From Chamaecrista fasciculata (Eukaryota; Streptophyta; Magnoliopsida; Fabales; Fabaceae): DNA of 64,000 bases. Both the position numbers and the translations under genes were made by a program. The stretch lies in the NCBI GenBank assembly GCA_003254925.1, contig QANZ01010957.1, forward strand, positions 1-64,000, read 5' to 3'. Positions 1 through 10,679 of the stretch are shown here, one piece after another. The notes under the pieces are model-generated. The model searched no databases, was not told where the DNA came from, and worked only from the letters and a program-made list of their open reading frames with translations. Positions within the stretch are counted from its first letter, which is position 1. Every line of letters begins with the position of its first letter.

Positions 1-3000
1 TCTCAACATATCTAAAGGGATGATTGACCCTAGGGCACAATCTCAATCAATTTGTTGATAATGTGACTGGGAGAGAAAGGTTTTTTGGTGAAGATGAAAG
101 CATTTCTGCTAAGCCAGATATTGTAAAGCAAGCAAGTGAAGAAAGAATTCCAAGGGATATTAAAACGGAAAGAAGCTTTGTTATTGCAGTGAGTTTTTAA
201 CCAGGAAGAAAAATCAAGATGTGTCAAAGAGTCAACAGAGGACAGAGAGTGCCAGATAGGAGTGGTTTTTTCACAGTGCCTGAAAAGGTGATCTAAATCT
301 TCAATGGCATTCAAACAGAGGGAACAGGAAGGGTTTTGTAAACAATTTCTTTTGAAAAGAGTGTCATTAGTTGGAAGGGCATAGTTAAAAAGTTTCCATA
401 TAAAGAGAGGGATACGAGGGGGGAGGTCTAATTTCCAAATCCAGTTTAGGTGAAGGGAAGGATTATCTTTAAATAAAGTTTTATAAGCAGAAGCAGAGCT
501 ATAAATCCCATTACCATTATGAGGCCAAGAAATAGAGTCAGGGAGGGTATCAGTGATATCAACAGGGGTACTAAGAATTTTGTTTCTAATATCAGGGGGG
601 AGGTCCAGGGAGATATGTGAGAGGTTAATGTTACCATTTCTGTCAATGAGAGAGGAAAGTTTAAGATTTATTTCATTGTGGGGAATGGGTCCAGAGATCA
701 GATGTCTAAGGGGACCAATATCAAGCCATTTATCATGCCAAAAATTAATAGATTTACCACTGCCAACATTCCAGACAAAATTTTTTTGGAAAATATTAAG
801 GTCTTTATCAATGCTTCTACGGATAAAGGATTTCGAGTACAATTTTTTAGACAGAGAGCTACCATATTTGGTTCTAAGAACAATAGAGTAAAGGTTGTTA
901 CTATTTGAGTGTACATTCCAAAGGATTTTTGCCATGAAGGTGGCATTGGTATGGGAAGATTTCCTGATACTAAGGCCACCAAAGTTTTTTGGTCTAGCAA
1001 TGTTATCCCAATTTACCAGATGTATTTTTTTTGAAGTGGTATCGTGCCCCCAGAGAAAATCTCTATTGGTTTTGTCGATTTTTTTATGGAAGTAAGGGGG
1101 AAGGGAAAAAACTTGCATGGCATGAGAGGGAATGGAAGAAAGAGTGGAATTAATGAGTTGAATTCGGCCAGCCATAGAGAGGGAATTTCGTTTCCAACCC
1201 TGAAGCTTGGAGACAAGATTATCAATGATAAATTGGAAGTCAGAAATCTTATAATTAGGCTTAAGAGGTAAACCTAGATAATTGCCAACCGAGGAGGAAG
1301 AGGAGATAGAGAGGGTGGATTCAGTAAGATTTTTAAAAAGAGGATTTACGGAGTTTGAGAACCAGATTTTAGATTTATTAAAATTGATGGAGAGATTAGA
1401 GGATGCAGAGAAGGAAGTAAGACAAGTTTTGATAGCAGAGAGATTTCTCTTATTTGCTTTGGCAAAAAGAAGGATGTCATCCGCAAAAAATAGGTGAGAG
1501 AAGCTAATGTTACTATTATCATTCTTAAAGGAGAAGGGAAACCAGTTTTTCTTGTTAACTTCATTAATAATGAGATGATTTAGAAATTCCATAGCTAAAA
1601 TGAAGAGGTAGGGTGAGATGGGGTCACCTTGTCTAATACCGTGTTGAGGTTTGAAAGATTCGAGTTTCTTACCATTAACAATGGGGGTATAGGAGAAGGA
1701 ATTAAAAATAGAGGAAATAAGGAGAAGCCATTCATTAGGGAAGTTAAAGAGAGAAAGCATATTTAGGATAAAATCCCAGGAAATGGTATCAAAAGCTTTG
1801 GAGATGTCAAGCTTGATAATCATCCATCCGGATTTGGCTTTTGAAGTATGCATAGAATGCATGATTTCGTGGGCTGTAATGAAGAGATCACTAGTGTGCT
1901 TACCTTTTTGGAAGGCTCCTTGAAAGGGAGAGATAAGAGTGGGAAGGAGGGGTTTAAGGCGAGAAACAAGAAGTTTACTTAAGATTTTATAATGTGTCAT
2001 ACAAAGACCAATGGGTCTAAGATGGGAGGGGTTAGTTACATTTTGAATTTTTGGGATGAGGCAGAGGAGAGTGTTGCCCCAGGAGGGAGGGATGCTCCAG
2101 GAGGAAAAGATGTTTTGGATACTTTGGATGAGTTGGTCTTTAACAGTAGGCCAGTTTTTTTGGTAAAAAATGGCGTGAAGACCATCTTCTCCAGGGGTTT
2201 TGAAGGGGTGGAGATCGAAGCAAGCCATTTTGATTTCAAGTTCTGAAGGTATAGCGATAAGAGAATTTTTAGAGACAGAGGAGAGTTTGGGGAGGCTTTG
2301 AATGGAGTTGATAGGAGGGACATAAGAGGAGTTACTAGTGTAAATATTTTTAAAGAAGAGGAGAATGGTGTTGGAAATTTCAGATGGGCACCAGGTAAAG
2401 GTGCCATCATCTCTGGTTAGACATAAAATATTATTTCTTTTTCTACGAATAATGGTACTATGATGAAAGAACTTAGTGTTCTTATCACCAAGAGAGAGCC
2501 AATTGACTCTAGATTTCATCTTCCAGAGCTCTTCTTCTTGCTTTAAAATGGTAGAAAGTTTTTGTTGAAGATTTCTTTCAAGAATATAGTGTTGAGGTTC
2601 AGGATTAAGGCAGAGAATTTTTTGAAGACCAAGAAGTCTAGCATAAATCTGTTTTTTTTCAAAGAAGATGTTTTTAAAAGTTTTTTTACTCCAAGAAGAG
2701 ATTTCATGCTGCATAACAGCAATGTTTTCTTCAATATTGGTACTGGTATTGTCCCAAAAGGTTTTAACAAGGTCAGGGAAGGAAGGGTGGGAAGTCCAGA
2801 AGGATTCAAGACGGAAAAATTTATTTTTTTGGGTGGTGTGAGGTAGAATGTTAAGGAGGATGGGGCAGTGGTCAGAGTGTGTTCTAGGAAGGTGAGTAAC
2901 AGTAGAATTTGGGAAGGATTGAAGCCAAAGAGGGTTAGAGTGACATCTATCAATTCTAGTCCTAACGATCCTGCCATGTTCTCTATTATTAGTCCAAGTG

Positions 3001-3075
3001 GAAAGAGGGCCCGAGAAACCTAAGTCTATGAGATTACAAGAGTTAAGGAAATTGTTGAATATAGACATTTTTTTT
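1..3075 (-). mobile_element. LINE (L1-type non-LTR retrotransposon), 5' truncated, runs off the window
   Basis: The minus strand encodes the characteristic plant L1 protein (see the CDS). The 5' boundary lies between about 3066 and 3083, where the sequence changes to DNA matching the 3' flank of the beta-glucosidase gene at 27610-27720. The 3' end, where the poly-A tail and the matching target duplication should be, lies left of position 1, so the insertion site duplication cannot be read here. Confidence 0.9.
30..3068 (-). CDS. LINE ORF2 protein: endonuclease C-terminus, reverse transcriptase, zf-RVT
   Basis: This is an uninterrupted 1012-residue frame. Near residue 65 it has the SDHCPI motif that ends the apurinic-type endonuclease domain, so about the first two thirds of that domain is missing. 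The reverse transcriptase follows: KLDISKAFD near 420, [13 protein letters not shown] near 478 and the catalytic FADD near 526. A zf-RVT cysteine/histidine domain (CSLC...HLFRHC) lies near 900-925. The frame stops after EIVP at position 30. The RNase H domain that follows in the related LINE copies at 14.1 and 15.5 kb is not in this frame and may lie beyond the window or be lost. Family role: target-primed reverse transcription in the nucleus. The first Met is only the first in the frame, not a natural start. Three kilobases without a stop suggest a fairly young copy, but the missing endonuclease means it cannot move by itself. Confidence 0.92.
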   Translation of the reverse strand: MSIFNNFLNSCNLIDLGFSGPLSTWTNNREHGRIVRTRIDRCHSNPLWLQSFPNSTVTHLPRTHSDHCPILLNILPHTTQKNKFFRLESFWTSHPSFPDLVKTFWDNTSTNIEENIAVMQHEISSWSKKTFKNIFFEKKQIYARLLGLQKILCLNPEPQHYILERNLQQKLSTILKQEEELWKMKSRVNWLSLGDKNTKFFHHSTIIRRKRNNILCLTRDDGTFTWCPSEISNTILLFFKNIYTSNSSYVPPINSIQSLPKLSSVSKNSLIAIPSELEIKMACFDLHPFKTPGEDGLHAIFYQKNWPTVKDQLIQSIQNIFSSWSIPPSWGNTLLCLIPKIQNVTNPSHLRPIGLCMTHYKILSKLLVSRLKPLLPTLISPFQGAFQKGKHTSDLFITAHEIMHSMHTSKAKSGWMIIKLDISKAFDTISWDFILNMLSLFNFPNEWLLLISSIFNSFSYTPIVNGKKLESFKPQHGIRQGDPISPYLFILAMEFLNHLIINEVNKKNWFPFSFKNDNSNISFSHLFFADDILLFAKANKRNLSAIKTCLTSFSASSNLSINFNKSKIWFSNSVNPLFKNLTESTLSISSSSSVGNYLGLPLKPNYKISDFQFIIDNLVSKLQGWKRNSLSMAGRIQLINSTLSSIPSHAMQVFSLPPYFHKKIDKTNRDFLWGHDTTSKKIHLVNWDNIARPKNFGGLSIRKSSHTNATFMAKILWNVHSNSNNLYSIVLRTKYGSSLSKKLYSKSFIRRSIDKDLNIFQKNFVWNVGSGKSINFWHDKWLDIGPLRHLISGPIPHNEINLKLSSLIDRNGNINLSHISLDLPPDIRNKILSTPVDITDTLPDSISWPHNGNGIYSSASAYKTLFKDNPSLHLNWIWKLDLPPRIPLFIWKLFNYALPTNDTLFKRNCLQNPSCSLCLNAIEDLDHLFRHCEKTTPIWHSLSSVDSLTHLDFSSWLKTHCNNKASFRFNIPWNSFFTCLLYNIWLSRNAFIFTKKPFSPSHIINKLIEIVP

Positions 3076-3082
3076 TTATTTG

Positions 3083-3205
3083 GAGGTATATGTGGTTAAT
3101 TATCACATGTATACCACTATAAAATAAAAAATGCATCATGGACATGTCACATGTACTTCAAAGTTTCAAATAAATAATGTATTATCAGAAAGTGTATTGT
3201 GTATG
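3083..3205 (+). repeat. Duplicated 3' flank of a beta-glucosidase gene
   Basis: The block from the 'accactataaaataaaaaat' stretch through 'caaagtttcaaataaat' to 'attatcagaaagtgt' is nearly identical to 27625-27716, which starts about 90 bp after the stop codon of the intact beta-glucosidase gene. It implies a further gene copy whose coding part lay to the left, where the LINE now sits. Confidence 0.8.
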
Positions 3206-4214
3206 ATTAAGCACTAGCTAGAAGTCTTGGAGAACCTAAAACACGAAAATGTGGCTAATTATGTGGGATACGAACTCTATCTATTGGGTCTACACTCTTG
3301 ACGACATTTTTTCTTTGAAAACAACCTACAATGTCATCACGGGTGGGTATTTATTCTTCTATTAAATATACTATTATATTTCGATTTTTAATTAATTTCG
3401 TAGTTTTCAAATACCTTAATATTAATATGATGGATATAGTATCAGTATACTTATATATATAGATTAGTCTAACATACAGCATGCGTGCAATGGGTCATGT
3501 GTCATAATTATAGTCATAGATGTGATTCAATAGTATTAAATGAAAGAGAGACAATTGGCTAAAGTGGTAAACTTTATATTTTAGAGAAGATTAAAATTGA
3601 ACCCTTCAAAATATATAAAATTATGATATTGTTAAACATATAATATAATGTTTATATTATAAAGACTAAAATGCTAATAACCCCCTTGAACTGTGCTCCT
3701 TATGCAGAAAACGTAACCCCTTGAGTTTTCAAAAGTTTCTAACCCCATAAACTTAATAACTTAAGCAAAAAAAAAAAAAAAAAAAAAAAACCCTATTGTT
3801 ATCTTTCCATCCAATATATAATGGAATGGACACGTCACTTCAAAAAAATGCCTACTAATAAAGCTTACACATCTATTAACCATTGTTGGGAATGGAGTTA
3901 AAGAATCAATTTTAAAACAACTTTAAGTTCACCACCACGGCTCTCACCTATCTGCCATAAGTTAATTTTCCTAAAAACCCTCTCCACTGAAGTATCTTCA
4001 GTTCTGTACTGTTACTGTCTCACTCACTAATTCCATTTTTTGAACAATTTATGTGAAATCTGTGAATTGTGAAATTGGGGTTTGAAATTGTTAAATAATG
4101 GCTTGATTAGATACCTTTATGTGCGAATCTTCCTATTTCACAATGGGTTTGACTAAAGATGATAGCTTGATGCCTTTTCACCACCATGAGAGGAATCAAA
4201 CCCCCTTCTTATGT
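3206..4214. other. Non-coding, AT-rich; no gene seen
   Basis: There is no credible coding frame. It contains a (TA)n stretch near 3455, a poly-A run at 3765-3791, and phrases such as 'cccccttgaactgtgctcc' that recall degenerate MITE arms. A weak tRNA-like A-box phrase near 3552 was not convincing as a SINE. Confidence 0.5.
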
Positions 4215-4725
4215 ATAATATTCTAGTTGTAATGACACAAATTTGTTTTTTCTATTTTTTTTAATGAAACTTTTAAGATTATTGTTAATTTATTTATTTT
4301 TTATTGGAATATGTAATTTGAGAAGATTAGGTTAGTTTTAATTTGGAAGTTCAAAAAGCATTTCAGAAAATAATGAAAGTAATAATATATTTATACAAAT
4401 ATAATAGCAACGGTTGTAACCGTCGCTAAAAGTTATTATAATAAAAGTCTCTTATTTGACAATGGTTGAAGTCGTTGCTATGATAGTGATGGCCTCTCTA
4501 ACAAAAATTATGACTGTTGCTAGTGGATAGTAAAAATAATTATTTTGTAGCGGCAATTCTTTTTGCCACGGAAGTAATAACCGTCACTTAAAGAACAAAA
4601 ATCAATAATCAATTAATGACAATTATAAATTTATAATCATCATTAGAGGAATATAAACAACGTATTTAGAGGATGAAAAAAAAGAAATTTCATGAATGGA
4701 TATAACAACAGTATTTCCAACCCTT
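4215..4725. repeat. Dispersed repeat, copy 1 (second copy at 32638-33184)
   Basis: It starts 'ttctagttgtaatgacacaa' and matches 32638-33184 over about 500 bp with many substitutions and indels. Inside are short self-complementary phrases such as 'agcaacggttgtaaccgtcg', resembling the subterminal repeats of CACTA-type elements. No clear terminal repeats are left. It is probably an old non-autonomous DNA element; the superfamily is a guess. Confidence 0.6.
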
Positions 4726-4736
4726 AATATATAAAA

Positions 4737-5159
4737 AGGTAAAAGTATTTTTGGTACTTCTAAAATATGATGTACTTCCAAAGTTTTATTTTTGAATCAA
4801 TTGTACTTAAAAAGTAGGGAATCAGTTTCAGTTATACTCTTAATTTTTTTTGGTTAATTGTACTTCAAATGTTTCACATTTGAATCAATTGCACCATCAA
4901 ATTAGGGGTACAAGTAACACAAAGACAAAAAGTTTAAGGATACAGTTAACGCAAAAAAGAAAAGATTTGATTTATAAATTGATCTAAAAAAATTTTGAGG
5001 GTTACGTTGAAACTAATCCCATAAGGTACAATTGACTAAAAAAATGTTTGGGGTTGAAACTAACTCCATACTTTGAAGGTACAATTGACTAAAAACATTT
5101 TGGGGTACAACTGAAATTGACCTCATACTTTAGAGACAATTAGAGTATATTTTTTGCCT
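4737..5159. mobile_element. Mutator-like foldback MITE
   Basis: The ends are inverted (AGGTAAAAGTAT... and ...TTTTTTGCCT), and the body is a loose inverted repeat of 'gtacaattga' phrases. It is flanked by an exact 10-bp duplication, atatataaaa, at 4727-4736 and 5160-5169. A 9-11 bp duplication is typical of Mutator-like elements. Confidence 0.6.
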
Positions 5160-5286
5160 ATATATAAAAGATAAATTAAAATACATAGAACTTGACTCTT
5201 AAAAAATACGTAAGTCAACAATTCAATTACTAAAATTATAATTTATATATTATAGTCCTTGAATGTCGTGATTGAATTGTAAGTGA

Positions 5287-5452
5287 ACTATTAATTTTTA
5301 TGCGTTTGACTCCCTATTTATATGAGAGAAGGACTTTGACACAAAAAAAGAAAAGTTTTATAGTAATAGTTAGGATCTTAAAATAGTATTTTAGCTATGA
5401 TTTCTATCAAATTTCATATAAATAGGGAGTCAAACGCATAAAAATTAATAGT
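5287..5452. repeat. Hairpin with 39-bp perfect arms
   Basis: Bases 5287-5325 and 5414-5452 are reverse complements (core: atgcgtttgactccctattt), separated by about 90 bp. It is probably a small MITE; no target duplication was identified. Confidence 0.7.
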
Positions 5453-5849
5453 TGAAGTCTTAAAATAATATATTAGCTAAAATTTCTGTCAAATTTTGGA
5501 CAAAAATATACCTCAGGACTCTTTTTGTTAACGAAGTAAACCACAAGGACCCTATTTAACACTTTTTAAATCACAGGAATCCCTATCTGAAAATGGGCTA
5601 AACCACATAGCCCTTTTTGTAATTTACCCTAAATAAAAAATAATAAATAAAATGTTCAATTAATAATTCAAGCAATGTTTTTTTTGGCCAAGTCTCCTTT
5701 TTTGTAATCTGTTTGCTTCATTAATTCAAGAACGATGATGGTATTCCATCCTCTAACACGCATGTAAAAAAGAATAAATCTTCCATCAAGTACAGTTGAA
5801 CGGAAAAGGCCGAAATTAAAAATATTAAACAAAATTTTGTTGTATGCTA

Positions 5850-6006
5850 TGAATCTTGCTGTGTCCTTTTCTTGTAGTATTAATTATTTCATATTATCCT
5901 ATATTTATTAAATAAAGAAAGAATCTAATTCCTTCAAGTCATTGATATTTGCCTATTTGGCTTGAGTTTGACCACGTGACTTAATTCCATATGATCTGTT
6001 GAGTAG
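5850..6006 (+). promoter_or_regulatory. Orphan copy of the beta-glucosidase promoter, with G-box
   Basis: This segment aligns with the sequence upstream of the intact gene (11285-11440): 'aatctaattccttcaagtca' against 'aatctaaatctttcaagtaa', then 'ccacgtgactt' against 'gcacgtgactt'. The similarity continues at 10242-10275 ('gatgggact' against 'gatggggct'), on the far side of the element inserted at 6018. No exon follows, so it is a promoter remnant of a lost or truncated gene copy. Confidence 0.6.
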
Positions 6007-6793
6007 AAAAGAAATTAAGAAAACTAGCAACCCGGTCCCTAAATTTTTGCCCCTCTGACTAATAGGTCCCTTAATTATGTGAAGTGTACAAACCGATCCT
6101 CGAATTTTCAAAATGCCATACTAATAGGTCCCTTCGTCATATTGCCGTTACAAAAAAGCTGACGTGTACATAACGGGCGCTGACGTGTTCCGTTATGTGC
6201 TAATGCGTCCCGTTATGTCTACGTCAGCACCCTTTATCATAAAAAAAAAACTGCCACGTCAATAAAAAACGACACATCAGCATTTCCTCATTGTACTTAT
6301 ACGTCCCTGACCATTTTTATTCCATTATTCTCAATTCCCCATCTTTTGTATCATCATCATTCAGTTTAGTCCCAAATCCTCAAAATAAAATTGTAAAGTG
6401 TCCCAAAACTCTTCTAAACATTCCAATTTAGTCCTTAAAAAATATTAAAAACCCAAAAACCCCAAATCCCAAACCCTAAAACCCTAAACTCCAAACCCAA
6501 ACCCTAAACCCTGAAAAAAAGTCTGAGTTGAACAATTAGGTCCTTGACCCATTCTTATCCCATTATTCTCAATTCACCCTCTTTTTCATCATCTTCATTC
6601 ATTTTAGTCCCAAATTCTCAAAATAAAATTGTAGTGTCCCAAAACACTTCCAAACATTTCAATTTAGTCCTTAAAAATATTAAAAACCCTAAAACCTAAA
6701 ACCTAAACCCTAAACCCCTAAACCCTAAACTCTAAAAACTTTAAAAATAGTTTGAGTTGTACAATTAGGTCCCTGACCCATTCTTATCCTATT

Positions 6794-8520
6794 TGTTGGG
6801 ATAAATTTTGTATAGATTTATTTTAATTAATTAAGCGCTAGAATATAAAATAAATTAACATCAGGTTTATAGAATAACGATTAGTAGTTGTTTATTTATT
6901 TTATATATATGTTTTGATAATTGCCAAAAATTCTTTTGATATATATATATATATTAATATTGGCTTTATGTATAGATGANTTTTGATAATTGCCAAAAAT
7001 TCTTTTGATATATATATTAATATTGGCTTTATGTATAGATGATATATCTGTGTTAAATAATAAAGTTTTAATGTGAAAAATCTTTTATGTCTCGGATTAT
7101 TGCTTTATATAGTGCGACATAATTGGTAGATCATGATGGATTAAAATTAGAATTACATTTAATGTATAATCAGAGATTATGTGTTAATCTATCTAAAGAA
7201 GGAAAGAAATCTGGGAATGATTCCTGTTCTTTAATTATCGCTATGATTGAAGGAACTGTTTAGGAAACTTTCTAAGTTTTGCTATGATCCTTATATCTGA
7301 TTCATTTCAAGTGCAAAACGTGTCTCATTGCAATAACTTTGTGTTATACATATTGGGAAAGTTCTAAGCTGACCGTTGAGATTATTATTTAATGCTAAAT
7401 CTATTTTTGGAAAGATTTCTGCTAATTACTCCTATTCCGCAGGTCAAGGAACTATTGTAAGGAAAATTTTCAAACTTTCATATTCTGACCATGCTGATTA
7501 AAGCTCAACGTCTATATGACATTATTATCAGATGAGCTACATGGAAATTCAGTCAAGACTCTAAAGAAGGCGAAAGACAAATCAAATATGTTGAAGATAC
7601 TATTGTTCCTAGCCGTTGGAGTATTCAAAGCTGAAGAATATTTCCATATCAAGCTGAAGCTGCTCAAGTATAAAAGCTGGAGTATTTGAAAGCTGAAGTG
7701 GTTAGACTAAGTGTCAAGCTATTGCTAAGTGCTAAGTGCGAAATCTCTTTGTGAGAACCTTTTGTGGGATTAGTCTTTGTGACATTCACCTTTGTGTGTG
7801 AACCTATCTCTTTGTGAGAAAACCCCTTCTATATTCTTCTTCAAAAGTCTGATTCGTTCGTATACCTCCTAGTGGTAATAGGTTGCCTGCCCTCGGTTGT
7901 TGTGAAAGCCTATAGTGGTTATCCGTGTGTGGTTGCACTGTAAGAGGAGTTGCTGTAAGGAACCTGGTTTGTTACCCGTGAGGACTTGTGGTTTGGGAAA
8001 CTGTAAAAGTGTGAAACCCTAGTGGTGATCCGTGAGTGGTTGAGTGCCAATTGTAATTTGGTTAGTTTGCCCAGCAATAATATAAAATCCCTTACTTTGT
8101 GTTTGGGGATTGGACGTAGGCTTAAGAGAAAGTTCTTTGTTGAGGACTAGTACCTTATTCTGAACCAGTATAAATTTGTTGTGTCTTTTTCCTTATCCTT
8201 TCTCCTTGATATTTTGCATTTATTTTTTTGAGTTAAGGATTAGTTTTCTTTAATTAGCAATCTTTTGATATATCTGATCTGCTTATAAGTGTTTGCTTAT
8301 CTAAGTATCTCTGTGTTCTTAAGCTTATCTGTTATTGCTAAGAAGTTTTGTTCTGAAAGCAACTGTTATAAGGAATTGTTCTGAGGAATTTATATTAGAG
8401 GGATTGTTTTGAGTAACTGTTTTAAGGAACTCTGTTGAAACATGTTTTAACTTAGAAAAAGTTTTTAAATACCAATTCACCCCCCTCTTGGTATATTTTC
8501 GTTGTGCATCCTGACTAACA
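6794..8520 (-). mobile_element. Solo LTR (Copia-like, tentative)
   Basis: On the minus strand it starts TGTTAGTCAGGATG and ends TTATCCCAACA. The flanks are ctatt (6789-6793) and ccatt (8521-8525), a 5-bp duplication with one change; the neighbouring repeat unit shows the original site as ccatt. Near its 5' end is 'accaagaggggggtgaattg', a phrase shared with the LTR at 42140-43932. No second LTR or internal region is present, so it is best read as a solo LTR left by recombination. Confidence 0.75.
6913..7041. repeat. Direct duplication either side of a single N
   Basis: About 65 bp ('ttttgataattgccaaaaat' to 'ctttatgtatagatga') occurs immediately before and after the N at 6980, differing only in the length of a (TA)n tract. 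This looks like two contig ends that overlap but were not merged. Confidence 0.7.
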
Positions 8521-8779
8521 CCATTATTCTCAATTCCCCCTCCTTTTCAACATCTTCATTCATTTTATTCCCAAATCCTCAAAATAAAATTGTAAAGTGT
8601 CCCAAAATTCTTCCAAACATTCCAATTTAGTCCTTCAAAAATTAAAAACCCTAAACCTCCAAAACTTAATTTTTTTAATCTCCATCTTCATCCAATTTAG
8701 TCCTTAGAAATATTAAAAACCCTAAATCCTAAAACTATAAACCCTAAACCCTAAAAAATATTTTTTTTATAATCTTCAT

Positions 8780-9420
8780 CTTCCCAATTTAACATAAATC
8801 CATAATTTTTTTAATCCCTAAACCCCCTAAATTCTTTTTTTCATCATCATCTTCGTCGGTTCATCATCATCATTCTTCGTCGGTTCAACATCTTCGTAGG
8901 TTCATCATCATCATTCATCATCCCCTTAATTGCAATTCAAACCCTAAACCACTTGCTAATGCTTCCTGCAACGCTCTCAGAATTTGAGAATTCAAATACA
9001 GAGGCAACAAAGCATCGAGAATCTGAACAGGATCCTGCTCCAAACTGCAAAATAGGCGAGAAATATGATGTTTTAGGCCTCACGACATCTCTCTCCACAA
9101 TCAATTTCTCTGACCAATTCAGTGCGAAGGCACAATTTCGCTTTGATTTCGAAATCAGTGTGAAATCATTATGAAATCAGTGGATTTTCACGATCGACGA
9201 AGGCAAAGGAATAGAAGCAGTAACCAGAAATGAACAAGGGATGAAGGTCGAGATTTTCACTCCGCCGTAGACGGTGAAGTGTTGGCGGCGGCGGTGTCAA
9301 GCTTTGTATGATGATGAAGGTTTAGGAGATGCAGAGGAAAGAGATGGAGGGTTGGGATTGAAGGTTTTTCGGAGATCGATGATGATGATGGTGGTTTAGA
9401 TTGATTGGGGTTTTAGAGGG
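8780..9420 (+). other. Gene-like sequence inside the foldback element, possibly captured
   Basis: Base composition is more balanced than in the arms. A 73-residue frame (8953-9174) begins [16 protein letters not shown] do not recognise it. It is preceded by 'tcatcatcatcttcgtcggt' repeats like those of plant 5' leaders. Its place between the two inverted arms suggests host sequence carried by a Mutator-like element, but no parent gene can be named. Confidence 0.35.
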
Positions 9421-10437
9421 GTGTTTTGGGGATTTGACATGAGATGAAAATTTAAAAAAAAATATTTTTAAGGACTTTCGGATTTTAGGGTTTTGGGTTT
9501 TAGGGTTTAGGATTTTAGGGTTTTAGGATTTAGGGTTTTTAATATTTTTAAGGACTAAATTGGAATGTTTGGAAGAATTTTGGGACACTTTACAATTTTA
9601 TTTTGAGGATTTGGGACTAAAATGAATGAATATGAGAAAAAAGAGGGGGAATTGAGAATAATGGGATAAGAATGGGTGAGGGACCTAATTGCTCAAATCA
9701 TATTTTTTTTAGGGTTTAGGATTTAGGTTTTAGGGTTTTAAGGTTTAGGGTTTTTAATATTTTTAAGGTCTAAATTGGAATGTTTAGAAGAGTTTTGGGA
9801 CACTTTACAATTTTATTTTGAAGATTTGGGACTAAAATGAATGAAGATGATAAAAAATAGGGGTAACCGAGAATAATGCAATAAAAATGGGTCAGGGATC
9901 TATAAGTGCATTGACGAAATGCTGATGTGTCGTTTTTTATTGACGTGACAGCTTTTTTTTTTTTTTTTTTTTTTTTTTNTTTTTTTTTTTTTTTTTTTTC
10001 TTTTTTAGGATAACGGGTGCTGACGTGGACATAAAGGGACACATTAGCACATAACGGAACGCATCAGCGTCCGTTTTGTACACGTCAGCTTTTTTGTAAC
10101 GGCAATATGATGGAGGGAGCTATCAGTATGGCGTTTTGAAAATTTGGGGACCGACTTGTACACTACGCAAAATTCAGGGACCTATTAGTTAGACCATCCA
10201 AAATTCAGGAACCGGGTTGCTAGTTTTCTCAAAAGAAATTATATATAGGGTAACATGATGGGACTGATATTTAATTTGTCACTAGTTTTTTTAATAAATA
10301 TTAGAAAATATGTCATAAGTTAATTTTCCTAAATAAGTATTAAAGATGATCAGAATGAATTCTATTTTTATTGACAAAAATCTTGAGTTATTATATTTAA
10401 AAAAATTATCAATGATATTTAATTTTAGGTCAAAGTG

Positions 10438-10679
10438 CAAATTGGTCGCATATCTTTTGTTCAGTTCTCAATTTGGTCTCATATATTTTTTTGTTACACT
10501 TTTGGTCCCATATCTTTGAGTCAGATTCTAATTTAGTCTCTTATCTTTGCAAAAGGATCAACTATGAGACCAAATTGGGACTTTTTGCAAAGATATGAGA
10601 CCAAAAGTGCAACAAAAAAATATATAGGACCAAATTGAGAAATCAACAAAATATATAAGACCAGATTTATACTTTGACC
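10438..10679. mobile_element. Mutator-like foldback MITE (GGTCAAAGTGCA family)
   Basis: This 242-bp element folds back on itself almost completely. It begins GGTCAAAGTGCAAATTGGTC and ends with the inverse, TTTGACC. It is flanked by an exact 9-bp duplication, ttaatttta, at 10429-10437 and 10680-10688. Confidence 0.8.

Larger units (their letters stand above)
6018..10230. mobile_element. Large Mutator-like foldback element with long inverted arms
   Basis: The ends read AGAAAACTAGCAACCCGG and, inverted, CCGGGTTGCTAGTTTTCTC. Long arms (about 6018-6790 and 9420-10230) are inverted copies of each other. The flanks are an exact 11-bp duplication, aaaagaaatta, at 6007-6017 and 10231-10241; Mutator-like elements usually duplicate about 9 bp. 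A solo LTR (6794-8520) lies inside the left arm. The middle (8780-9420) is gene-like sequence rather than transposase. The arms carry many CCCTAAA-like phrases. Base 9979 is an N inside a poly-T run. Confidence 0.75.

Noticed and set aside
446-2977. Many 60-140 residue frames on both strands inside the LINE
   Set aside because: Shadows of the LINE ORF2 frame; none has independent coding features.
3545-3610. Possible SINE head ('ttggctaaagtggtaaac')
   Set aside because: The B box is too weak and no poly-A end or duplication is visible.
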